A DNA stretch of 6,223 nucleotides from Acidobacteriaceae bacterium (GTDB taxonomy: Bacteria; Acidobacteriota; Terriglobia; Terriglobales; Acidobacteriaceae): the NCBI GenBank assembly GCA_003165855.1, contig PMXH01000520.1, positions 5,891 through 12,113 on the forward strand. The letters run 5' to 3'. The first letter of the stretch is position 1; each line of letters begins with the position of its first letter. Positions 1 through 6,223 of this stretch are shown piece by piece. The notes beneath the pieces are model-generated. The model made no database searches. It had not been told where the DNA came from and worked only from the letters and a program-made list of their open reading frames with translations. The position numbers were made by a program, and so were the translations under genes.

Positions 1-252
1 CTTGGACTTACGGTGAGAGCGGCTGGCCAGTTTCTTCTGGCGCTCGCGAGCCTTGTCCTTTTCATTCTCTTTCAGCGCTTTGAACGCGCGCTTCTGCGGC
101 GAGAACAGCAACTCCGGCAGGTGTTCGTCCCGCAGCGCGGTGTACACAAAGAAAATGACGATCGCCGACAGCACCGCCACCGCAGCGTCGACCAAACGTC
201 TCAGGCGCTTCCAGCGGGCACGTTTCGGATCGTAGAAGACAGGTTCGGACAT
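1..252 (-). CDS. N-terminus of a membrane-anchored envelope protein, possibly a polysaccharide deacetylase/glycosyltransferase fusion (partial)
   Basis: This open frame runs from an ATG at 252 to the left edge without a stop, giving 84 codons of a longer protein. An in-frame TAG at 259-261 lies just upstream, so the start cannot be further out. The protein starts MSEPVFYDPKRARWKRLRRL, a strongly basic cytoplasmic tail. One hydrophobic helix follows at about residues 21-40 (VDAAVAVLSAIVIFFVYTAL). Next comes a short segment with LPELL at 45-49, then a very Lys/Arg/Glu-rich linker from about 53 to 84. The layout is type II: tail inside, catalytic part outside or in the periplasm. The FYDP-R-RW-RLRRL opening plus LPELL and a charged linker resembles the start of acidobacterial proteins that combine a GH18-like domain, a polysaccharide deacetylase and a GT2 glycosyltransferase. 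That match is from memory of the family. No catalytic domain lies within the window, so the function is an inference. The existence and frame of the gene are much surer than its product. It is transcribed divergently from the glycosyltransferase gene. Confidence 0.75.
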   Translation of the reverse strand, partial: MSEPVFYDPKRARWKRLRRLVDAAVAVLSAIVIFFVYTALRDEHLPELLFSPQKRAFKALKENEKDKARERQKKLASRSHRKSK

Positions 253-268
253 GAAGAGCTAATGCTTC

Positions 269-297
269 ATCGTATGCCGCACTCGGCAGACGGTCAA
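269..297 (-). promoter_or_regulatory. Sigma-70-like promoter of the leftward gene
   Basis: Read on the minus strand there is TTGACC (292-297, five of six matches to the -35 consensus), a 17-base spacer, and TACGAT (269-274, four of six matches to the -10 consensus, with the key TA...T kept). Transcription would start near 262, leaving a leader of only about 10 bases before the ATG at 252, with no visible Shine-Dalgarno sequence in it. A small inverted repeat, ATGAAG (251-256) and CTTCAT (265-270), spans the start codon and touches the -10 box. The promoter is predicted from sequence alone. Confidence 0.55.
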
Positions 298-365
298 TTC
301 TCGCCAGAACTATTCTCGGCACGACTATGCGGGGACGCAGCTGGATTGTCGTCCCCTGATTGTCA

Positions 366-394
366 TTCGGAGATTCCCGCAAACGCGCTATAGT
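366..394 (+). promoter_or_regulatory. Promoter of the GT39-like gene, placed for a leaderless transcript
   Basis: TATAGT at 389-394 matches the -10 consensus at five of six positions. TTCGGA at 366-371, exactly 17 bases upstream, is a weak -35. If the GTG at 401 is the first transcribed base, the -10 box sits at -12 to -7, its standard place. There is no purine-rich ribosome binding site between the box and the GTG. The arrangement therefore points to an mRNA that begins at or within a base or two of the start codon. Confidence 0.5.
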
Positions 395-400
395 CTCAGC

Positions 401-1831
401 GTGCTGCAACTGCTGCGTAAGGATGCTCGATTCTTTCTTGCGGCCGGCCTGCTGGCGATAGCGCTGCGACTGCTCTTTGTGTTGCACTTTCCCGGCGTCG
501 TGGACGATTCGCGGCTCTATGCCGATGTCGCCATGAACTGGCTGCAGTATGGCGTCTACGGCGTCACCGATTCCGGCCACGTCGTCCCCACTCTCTCCCG
601 CTTGCCTGGATATCCGGCGTTTCTAGCTGCGATCTTCGCCCTCTTCGGCTGGAGCAATTTCCGCGCGGTGCTGCTGATCCAAGTCCTGTTCGACCTGGGG
701 ACGTGCTTTCTCATCGCGGATCTCGCGCGCCGCATGCTTTCCGAGCACGCGGCAAAGGCTGCGTTCCTGCTCGCCGCCCTTTGTCCCTTCCTTGCGAACT
801 ATGCCGCCGCGGCTCTTACAGAGACGCTGGAAATCTTCTTCACCACATTGGCGCTGGACTTAGCCCTGCTCGGGCTGGCAACTCTTCGCTGCGAAACCGA
901 TCCAGAAATCCCTCACCCAGAGTCCACTGAGTCAAGAACAAACCCCGCCTGGGCAGCCTGGTTCGGATGTGGCCTCTCCATTGGCGCCTGCATCCTGTTG
1001 CGGCCGGACGGCGGAATCCTCCTTGCCGCCGTCGGCGCCTACTTGTTTTTCCTTTTGCTGCGGAGCATTATTCGGCAGAAACCAAGCGCGAATACCGCGT
1101 CGCTGCTTCCCCTTCTCCGCGCCGGAGTCATTCTCGTCATCAGCGCGCTCGCGCCTCTCGTCCCGTGGACCCTCCGCAACCTGCACACCTTGCACCGCTT
1201 CGAGCCGCTTGCGCCTCGCTATGCCAACGATTCCGATGAACTCGTGATGACCGGCTTCAATCGCTGGACCAAGACCTGGATTGCCGACTACACCTCCGTG
1301 GAGGAGGTCTACTGGAACGTCCCCGGTTCAACCATCGATGTCACGCGCCTGCCGCGCCGCGCCTTTGATTCCGACGAGCAGCGGCACCAGACCGCCCAAC
1401 TTTTCGCCGACTACAACCAGGATCGCGATGTAACTCCGGAACTCGATGCGCGCTTCGCCGCGTTAGCCGCAGCGCGCATTTATGCCGCGCCCTTGCGCTA
1501 CTACGTCTGGCTTCCGGCGATGCGCATCGCCGATATGTGGCTGCGTCCCCGAACTGAGCTGCTGCCTTCCGACCCGCGTTGGTGGGAGTTCAATGATCAA
1601 CGCGTGTGGCTTGCCGTCAGTATCGTCTTCGGCTTGCTCAATCTAACCTATATCGGCGCTGCCGCCGCCGGACTACTGCACTCGCGCCACTTATTCGCCA
1701 TCGGACTGCTGGTTTTATTTGTACTTCTGCGCTCGCTGTTTCTCGGCACTCTGGAGAATCCCGAGCCACGCTACACGCTGGAATGCTATCCCGTGGTCAT
1801 AGTCCTCGCGGCCACGCTTTTTCATCGTTAA
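401..1831 (+). CDS. Polytopic membrane glycosyltransferase, GT39/ArnT-like (PMT family, GT-C fold)
   Basis: The 476-residue product is an integral inner-membrane protein. Proteins of this superfamily move a sugar from a polyprenyl-phosphate carrier to a protein, lipid or polysaccharide acceptor on the periplasmic face. The acceptor here is unknown. Visible features in order: a first membrane helix (about 11-30); an acidic pair D35-D36 in the first outer loop, where GT-C enzymes carry their catalytic Asp; RLPGYPAFLA (67-76), the R-PGYP signature of the family; helices at about 88-109, 120-139 and 143-160; LTE at 139-141; and a charged, Pro/Glu-rich cytoplasmic insert (163-184). These are followed by a helix ending in RPDG (201-204), helices 205-222 and 241-257, and PWTLRN (255-260) leading to PLAPRYAND (269-277). 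The central soluble part (about 278-365) includes EEVYWN. RYYVWLP (366-372) and WLRPRTELLP (380-389) come next, then two C-terminal helices (402-424, 430-448) and PEPRYTLECYP (454-464) before a last short helix. No frame damage is seen. The start is a GTG; no in-frame ATG lies close by and no Shine-Dalgarno precedes it, but a -10 box is correctly placed for leaderless expression. It stands alone downstream of a divergent gene. Confidence 0.88.
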   Translation: MLQLLRKDARFFLAAGLLAIALRLLFVLHFPGVVDDSRLYADVAMNWLQYGVYGVTDSGHVVPTLSRLPGYPAFLAAIFALFGWSNFRAVLLIQVLFDLGTCFLIADLARRMLSEHAAKAAFLLAALCPFLANYAAAALTETLEIFFTTLALDLALLGLATLRCETDPEIPHPESTESRTNPAWAAWFGCGLSIGACILLRPDGGILLAAVGAYLFFLLLRSIIRQKPSANTASLLPLLRAGVILVISALAPLVPWTLRNLHTLHRFEPLAPRYANDSDELVMTGFNRWTKTWIADYTSVEEVYWNVPGSTIDVTRLPRRAFDSDEQRHQTAQLFADYNQDRDVTPELDARFAALAAARIYAAPLRYYVWLPAMRIADMWLRPRTELLPSDPRWWEFNDQRVWLAVSIVFGLLNLTYIGAAAAGLLHSRHLFAIGLLVLFVLLRSLFLGTLENPEPRYTLECYPVVIVLAATLFHR

Positions 1832-2056
1832 ATCGCATCGCACCCATCGAAAACCCGCATAAATAGGCTTCCAAATGTGGAACCCTATATGTGAAAAGCC
1901 GTATTCAAACGTCTCAAATTGCCCAATGCATTGCAGATTCAGCTTGCACATTGTGGCCCCGGAGTTGCACAATAGCGCCCCATCAGGTCCCCAGGGTCTC
2001 GCGCTCGTCTCTAAATTTCCTGGGCAACACAATCGAATGTAACGCCCCCGTGGGTG
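1832..2056 (+). promoter_or_regulatory. Non-coding leader of the TonB-dependent protein gene, with a repeat cluster
   Basis: This gap of about 225 bases has no convincing gene. It holds TTCCA-AATG-TGGAA (1869-1882), a small hairpin too weak to call a terminator of the preceding gene. It also holds a dense cluster between 1924 and 1973: a 10-base palindrome CAATGCATTG (1924-1933), CACA-T-TGTG (1947-1955), and two copies of TTGCACA starting at 1944 and 1965. The copies are 21 bases apart, that is two helical turns. ATTGTG (1950-1955) and CACAAT (1968-1973) form a further inverted pair. TTGCAC (1944-1949), 18 bases, CACAAT (1968-1973) is a possible but poor promoter, which would leave a leader of nearly 90 bases. 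The placement is uncertain. Confidence 0.35.
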
Positions 2057-2062
2057 AAGGAG
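2057..2062 (+). promoter_or_regulatory. Ribosome binding site that fixes the start of the TonB-dependent protein
   Basis: AAGGAG is followed by a 6-base spacer and the ATG at 2069. The longest open frame begins at a GTG at 2054, but that codon overlaps this site and has no ribosome binding site of its own. Starting at 2069 also gives a cleaner signal peptide (MRSGSR then a hydrophobic core) than the version extended by five residues. Confidence 0.85.
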
Positions 2063-2068
2063 CTCGCC

Positions 2069-5000
2069 ATGCGTTCTGGCTCACGTGTAGTTACTCTGTT
2101 GGTTGGATTCTTCCTCGCCTGCAGCGCCCTGGTAGTGGCACAGACTGCGACCACATCCTTGCATGGGACGGTCTATGACCCCAAAGGCGCGGTAGTTTCT
2201 GGAGCGGCAATCACCCTGCTCAACCCCGCTACGGGTTTCAGCCGCGCTACCAAGAGTGACAATCAAGGAAACTATCAGTTTCTCGAGTTGCCTCCGGCGA
2301 AGTACGACCTGACGGCAAACGCCCCAAGCTTCGCCACCGTGAAACAAAATGGCCTGGAACTCCAGGTGGCAACCCCCGCCACCTTGAACGTAACCTTGCA
2401 GGTCACCGGTGGAACCGTAACGGTGGAGGTTGCTGGCACAGCCCCGCTGGTCAACACCCAGGATGCAAGCATGGGCCACGCCTTTAACGCAGATGAAATT
2501 GCCGACCTTCCCTTCGAAGGCCGCGATCCTGCCGGCATTCTCAGCCTGCAGACGGGAGTTGTATTCACCGGCAACAGCACTCATATCGCCAGTAGATCCG
2601 ACAGTCGGGCCGGCGCCGTGAATGGAGCTCGCAGCGATCAGACCAACATCACCCTCGATGGTGTCGACAACAATGACGAGCTTGAAGGCACCGCTTTCCA
2701 GGGAGCCATCCGTGCTCCCCTCGACTCACTGGAAGAACTTAAGGTGACCACAAGCAATTCCGACGCGGACACCGGCCGTTCTTCCGGTGGCCAGGTATCC
2801 CTGGTCACCAAAGGCGGGACTAACCACGTCCACGGTTCACTCTACGCCTATAATCGGCCCAGTTTCACTGCCGCCAACGACTGGTTCAACAAGGCCGCGC
2901 AGATCCAGGCAAGTGAGCCCAACACCGCGCCGTTCTTGTTGCGCAACACCTTCGGAGCGAACGTCGGCGGCCCCATTATCAAGGACCGCCTGTTTTTCTT
3001 CGCGGCTTATGAGGGCCAGCGCAAGCACGAGGACGCGCAGGTCACCCGCATAGTCCCGAGTGCGGGGTTGCGAACCGGCAGCATCAGCTACCCTTGCGAT
3101 GTGACTGACACCGTCAACTGCGTCGCCGGCAATCCCAACGTTCAAGATGTGGGCGGGACACTCATCGCGACGCTGAACGCGGCCCAGATTGCCAGCATGG
3201 ATCCTAACTGCGGCGGCAATGGCACCTGCCCCCTGGGGCCCGGACCGAACCCGCTCGTCGCCTACCTTCAGGGCAACCCCAACTCCAGCCCGAACTCCGT
3301 CTTCAATCTGTATCCCCAGTCCAATACGAATAGCGTTGGTGACGGCCTCGACTATCAAGGATTCACTTTTCCGTCTCCATTGCCCCAAAGTCAAAACGCT
3401 TACGTGGCGAAACTGGATTACAACCTCACAAAAGATGGGAATCATCGTCTTTTTCTGCGTGCCATCATGAACAACGATCGCGCAGCCGTGCGCTCCTCGA
3501 GTGTGAGTTTCACTGGCGATGGTGGCGAGCAGTTTCCCGGACAACCCGAGGGGCAGACCGAGCATGACAACAACAAAGGCATCACGGTAGGCTACACCGC
3601 CACTCTTAGCAGCACCATGATCAACAATTTTCGCTTTGGCTATATCAGCCAGATCATCAACATTCAAGGCCTCCAGACCCAGCCCTTTGTAAACTTCCGC
3701 GGCATGGATAACATTTCCGCATTTACTCCCACCATCAACACCCATGTGCCGGTCAAGAACATTCTTGACGACATCACAAAAGTTGTCGGCAGCCACACAT
3801 TTCAGTTCGGCGGAGACTATCGGCAAATCGACAATCTGCGCGAATCGAATGAGCAGAACTTCTTCGGTGCGCTAACCAATGTTTATTGGCTGAACTTCTC
3901 CGGCATCTCGAACACGGGCAGCAGCCTCGATCCCGCAGCCTTCGGGTTTCCAGCCGTCGATGGCAACTTCGGAGCCAGTTACGACTTCGCCATGGCTGCC
4001 TTGGCCGGCATCATTACCCAGGTCAACGCCAACTACGAGCTGGATAAAAACCTGAACGTCATCCCCCAGGGCCTGACTGTTCCCCGCCATTTCCGCAATC
4101 ACGAATACGAGCTCTACGCCCAGGACCAGTGGAGGATCAAACCCAACCTTACTTTTACTTACGGCCTGCGTTATACGATTCTGCAGCCGCCCTATGAAAC
4201 CACCGGAACGCAGGTCTCACCCACCATCAGCCTGCATGACTGGTTCAATCAGCGCGGGGTGGCTGCCTCGCAGGGGCAGGTCTACAACCCCCTCATCGGT
4301 TTCCAGCCGTCAGGCCAAGCCAACGGCAAGCAACCTTATTGGGGCTACGATTACAAAGACTTCGCCCCGCGCGTCGCCTTTGCTTATTCCCCCAAGGCTG
4401 AGAGCGGCTGGTCCAAGCGCCTTTGGGGCGGACAAGGGAAGACCTCAATTCGCGCTGGCTATGGCATCTATTTCGATCACTTCGGCGAAGGCATCACCAA
4501 CACCTTCGATCGCGAAGGCTCGTTCGGTTTAACCACTGCCGAAATAAATCCCGCCGGCATTCAGACGGTGGATGGTTCGGCGCGATTTTCCGGGCTGTTC
4601 AACATCCCCACCACCAGCAACGACGGCTGCGGATCGCCTCCCTGCTCGCTTGTCGGGGCGCCCCCAACCCCTCCGTATCCAGTCTTTCCACCTTCCGGCG
4701 CGGCTACGCCTGGCGGCTTCGCCATCACCTGGGGACTGGATGACAAGCTAAAAACTCCCTACTCTCACGTTATTGATTTTTCGATCACTCGCGAGCTACC
4801 CCAGAACTTCATCTTCGAAGCTTCCTATGTTGGCCGCTTCGCCCATCGTCTGATGCAGGAAGAAGACTTAGCCGAGCCCACCAACCTGAAAGATACAACC
4901 GGAGGCCAGACCTATTTCCAGGCCGCGCAGGCTCTAGCCAAGCAGTACTATGCCGGTACTCCTATTCAAAACATCACTCCTGCGCTGATCGGGACGAATT

Positions 5001-6139
5001 ACTGGGAGAATCTCTTCCCGACGGCCGCGGGGACTGCTCCAAACCAACTTTTCGGAACCTCAAACGAGCCCGTCGGTTACACTCAGCCCTGCCTTGGCGC
5101 CCCGATTCCAAACTCCAGCTCTGTCACAGCCACGCAGGCAATGTACGACCTGTTCTGCAATTTCTCCGGTAACGAAACCACGGCCTTGGAACTCGCTGAC
5201 TCACCGGGTCTGATCACCAGCACCTGTTTCCCTGCCTGCGCCACCCTCAACGGAAACCTAACCCAGGGCTATGATTACTATTCCCCGCAGTTCTCTTCCA
5301 TGGACGCCTGGCGCAGCATCGGCAACAGCTCCTACAACGCGGGCCAGTTTAGCCTGCGCCATCGTTCCAACGGTTTGGAATTTGATCTGAACTACACCTA
5401 CTCCAGGTCAATCGACGTTGGCTCCAACGCCGAACGAGTCAGTACCTTTGAGGGCGGCGGTTTCGCCAGCCAAATCATCAACTCGTGGTTCCCCCGGCAG
5501 AATCGCGCCGTGTCGGATTTCGACACCACTCATATCTTCAACGCGAACGGGGTCTACGAACTCCCCTTTGGCCGCGGCAAGCACTTCGGGGGCGGCCTGG
5601 GACGAGCTGCCAACTCTGTCATCGGCGGCTGGACATTGTCCGGCCTCTGGCGCTACTCCTCCGGATATCCGTTCACTCTGCTCAGCCCCGAGTGGGCCAC
5701 CAACTACGACCTCGAAACTCCCGCCGTACCCACCAGCACCGCGCGTCCTAAGACCGGCAGCTTCATCGTTGCCCAGGCGGGCGGCGGAACCGGGCCAAAC
5801 GTCTTCCAGAACCCCGGAATCACAGGTTCCGATCCCAACGCTGCCATTAACCTTTTCCGTGCAGCGTATCCCGGCGAAGGAGGATTGCGGAACGGTTTGC
5901 GCGGTCCCGGCACCTTTGATATCGATACAACCGTCACCAAGAGCTGGGTCATCAAGGAAAGCCAGCTTGTGAAGTTCAGTTGGTCCATGTTCAACGTGAC
6001 CAACAGCGCGCGCTTCGACGTGGGGACGATGCAGTTGAACGGCAACAACCAGATCTCCGCCAGCAGCAGCTTTGGAAACTTCAGTTCAACCCTTTCCAAT
6101 CCGCGTGTGATGGAGTTTATGTTGCGTTACATCTTCTGA
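2069..6139 (+). CDS. Oar-like TonB-dependent outer-membrane receptor with N-terminal carboxypeptidase regulatory-like domain
   Basis: The 1356-residue product is an outer-membrane beta-barrel of the Oar-like TonB-dependent family. Such proteins are thought to import or bind large substrates such as glycans or peptides; the ligand here is unknown. A Sec signal peptide covers about residues 1-24, with basic MRSGSR, a hydrophobic core and likely cleavage at VVA/QT. A CarboxypepD_reg-type Ig-like domain follows (about 30-112: HGTVYDPKGAVVSGAAITL, DNQGNYQF, LPPAKYDL). The plug is at about 115-255, with ADLPFEGRDP near 145-155, VNGARSDQTNITLDGVD (184-200) and SGGQVSLVTKGGTN (239-252). The barrel begins near NVGGPIIKDRLFFFAAYEG (298-316). 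It ends with the typical outer-membrane C-terminus, alternating residues and a terminal Phe (MLRYIF). Late barrel motifs such as YELPFGRGKHF and SGYPFTLLS are intact. No stop or frameshift interrupts it. At 1356 residues it is on the long side for the family, partly from Asn/Ser/Pro-rich loop inserts that carry ten cysteines in five close pairs. No SusD-like lipoprotein gene or TonB gene is next to it in the window. Its start is set by the AAGGAG site, not by the upstream GTG at 2054. Confidence 0.92.
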   Translation: MRSGSRVVTLLVGFFLACSALVVAQTATTSLHGTVYDPKGAVVSGAAITLLNPATGFSRATKSDNQGNYQFLELPPAKYDLTANAPSFATVKQNGLELQVATPATLNVTLQVTGGTVTVEVAGTAPLVNTQDASMGHAFNADEIADLPFEGRDPAGILSLQTGVVFTGNSTHIASRSDSRAGAVNGARSDQTNITLDGVDNNDELEGTAFQGAIRAPLDSLEELKVTTSNSDADTGRSSGGQVSLVTKGGTNHVHGSLYAYNRPSFTAANDWFNKAAQIQASEPNTAPFLLRNTFGANVGGPIIKDRLFFFAAYEGQRKHEDAQVTRIVPSAGLRTGSISYPCDVTDTVNCVAGNPNVQDVGGTLIATLNAAQIASMDPNCGGNGTCPLGPGPNPLVAYLQGNPNSSPNSVFNLYPQSNTNSVGDGLDYQGFTFPSPLPQSQNAYVAKLDYNLTKDGNHRLFLRAIMNNDRAAVRSSSVSFTGDGGEQFPGQPEGQTEHDNNKGITVGYTATLSSTMINNFRFGYISQIINIQGLQTQPFVNFRGMDNISAFTPTINTHVPVKNILDDITKVVGSHTFQFGGDYRQIDNLRESNEQNFFGALTNVYWLNFSGISNTGSSLDPAAFGFPAVDGNFGASYDFAMAALAGIITQVNANYELDKNLNVIPQGLTVPRHFRNHEYELYAQDQWRIKPNLTFTYGLRYTILQPPYETTGTQVSPTISLHDWFNQRGVAASQGQVYNPLIGFQPSGQANGKQPYWGYDYKDFAPRVAFAYSPKAESGWSKRLWGGQGKTSIRAGYGIYFDHFGEGITNTFDREGSFGLTTAEINPAGIQTVDGSARFSGLFNIPTTSNDGCGSPPCSLVGAPPTPPYPVFPPSGAATPGGFAITWGLDDKLKTPYSHVIDFSITRELPQNFIFEASYVGRFAHRLMQEEDLAEPTNLKDTTGGQTYFQAAQALAKQYYAGTPIQNITPALIGTNYWENLFPTAAGTAPNQLFGTSNEPVGYTQPCLGAPIPNSSSVTATQAMYDLFCNFSGNETTALELADSPGLITSTCFPACATLNGNLTQGYDYYSPQFSSMDAWRSIGNSSYNAGQFSLRHRSNGLEFDLNYTYSRSIDVGSNAERVSTFEGGGFASQIINSWFPRQNRAVSDFDTTHIFNANGVYELPFGRGKHFGGGLGRAANSVIGGWTLSGLWRYSSGYPFTLLSPEWATNYDLETPAVPTSTARPKTGSFIVAQAGGGTGPNVFQNPGITGSDPNAAINLFRAAYPGEGGLRNGLRGPGTFDIDTTVTKSWVIKESQLVKFSWSMFNVTNSARFDVGTMQLNGNNQISASSSFGNFSSTLSNPRVMEFMLRYIF

Positions 6140-6150
6140 GCACGAGTAGC

Positions 6151-6167
6151 GCCGGCGTCTCGCCGGC
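6151..6167. terminator. GC-rich hairpin downstream of the TonB-dependent protein gene
   Basis: A perfect 7-bp inverted repeat, GCCGGCG (6151-6157) and CGCCGGC (6161-6167), encloses a TCT loop and begins 12 bases after the stop codon. It is strong enough to stop or protect a transcript, but no run of T follows (the next bases are AGTTGAATTG). It is therefore not a canonical intrinsic terminator. It could equally be one copy of a dispersed palindromic (REP-like) element, which often sit just after genes. Confidence 0.5.
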
Positions 6168-6209
6168 AGTTGAATTGTTGCGAAGCCTTACTTTAGCGGT
6201 GAGTCGCTC

Positions 6210-6223
6210 ATGCGAAACCGCGT
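6210..6223 (+). CDS. Possible start of a further gene, cut by the window edge
   Basis: An ATG at 6210 is preceded by GGTGAG (6198-6203) with a 6-base spacer, the same spacing as at the TonB-dependent protein gene. It opens a plus-strand frame, MRNR, that leaves the window after four full codons. The product cannot be named. If real, the gene lies about 70 bases after the previous stop codon with a hairpin between them, so co-transcription with partial attenuation is possible but not shown. Confidence 0.35.

Noticed and set aside
13..393. A 126-codon plus-strand open frame at the left end
   Set aside because: It is the complement of the better-supported leftward coding frame and continues through the promoter region. 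The hydrophobic start is the mirror of the charged linker region, not a signal peptide with support.
62..580. A 172-codon minus-strand open frame spanning the divergent region
   Set aside because: It overlaps the real leftward gene in another frame and runs antisense into the glycosyltransferase gene. The translation is Arg/Ala/Gln-rich with no domain character.
1869..1882. TTCCA-AATG-TGGAA as a terminator for the glycosyltransferase gene
   Set aside because: The stem is only 5 bp, AT-containing and not followed by a T-run.
1715..2032. A 105-codon minus-strand open frame across the gap before the receptor gene
   Set aside because: About a third of it is antisense to the end of the glycosyltransferase gene. 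It shows no recognisable motif and no ribosome binding site was found.
2111..2124. Possible lipoprotein signal (FLAC) in the receptor's leader peptide
   Set aside because: The residues before the Cys (F-L-A) do not fit a good lipobox, and a standard signal peptidase I site (VVA/Q) follows six residues later.
2837..3826. A 329-codon open frame on the minus strand
   Set aside because: It is fully antisense to the strongly supported receptor gene, lacks any recognisable motif, and its composition follows from the codon bias of the opposite strand.
6170..6198. A promoter (TTGAAT or TTGTTG with TTACTT) before the possible gene at 6210
   Set aside because: No combination gives an acceptable spacer together with a reasonable -10 box.

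Overview
The window looks like chromosomal DNA of an Acidobacteriota (probably Terriglobia/Koribacter-like) bacterium. The base composition is moderately GC-rich. The strongest taxonomic cue is a very large Oar-like TonB-dependent outer-membrane protein with an N-terminal carboxypeptidase-type regulatory domain, a family greatly expanded in that phylum. A multi-membrane-span GT39-like glycosyltransferase of a type I associate with the same phylum supports this. The assignment rests on family recognition only; there is no rRNA or marker gene in the window.

Layout: (1) Positions 1-252, minus strand, hold the first 84 codons of a gene that runs off the left edge. It encodes a basic N-terminus, one membrane anchor and a charged linker, and resembles the start of acidobacterial membrane-anchored polysaccharide deacetylase/GT2/GH18-type fusion proteins. 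(2) Positions 253-400 are a divergent promoter region with a good -35/-10 pair for each direction. (3) Positions 401-1831, plus strand, encode a 476-residue polytopic GT39/ArnT-like glycosyltransferase, probably translated from a leaderless GTG start. (4) Positions 1832-2056 are a non-coding leader rich in short direct and inverted repeats. (5) Positions 2069-6139, plus strand, encode a 1356-residue secreted outer-membrane beta-barrel protein of the Oar-like TonB-dependent family, with a textbook ribosome binding site that fixes its start. (6) Positions 6140-6223 contain a GC-rich hairpin and, at the right edge, a possible start of another gene.

All three recognisable genes act at the cell envelope: a putative membrane-bound polysaccharide or glycan enzyme, a lipid-linked-sugar-dependent glycosyltransferase, and an outer-membrane transporter or surface protein. 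There is no evidence that they form one operon. The first two are divergent, and the third has its own 220-base leader. I found no mobile element, CRISPR array, tRNA, rRNA or defence system. The points most worth a second look are the apparent leaderless start of the glycosyltransferase, the repeat cluster in front of the TonB-dependent protein gene, and the ten paired cysteines confined to loop-like inserts of that protein.
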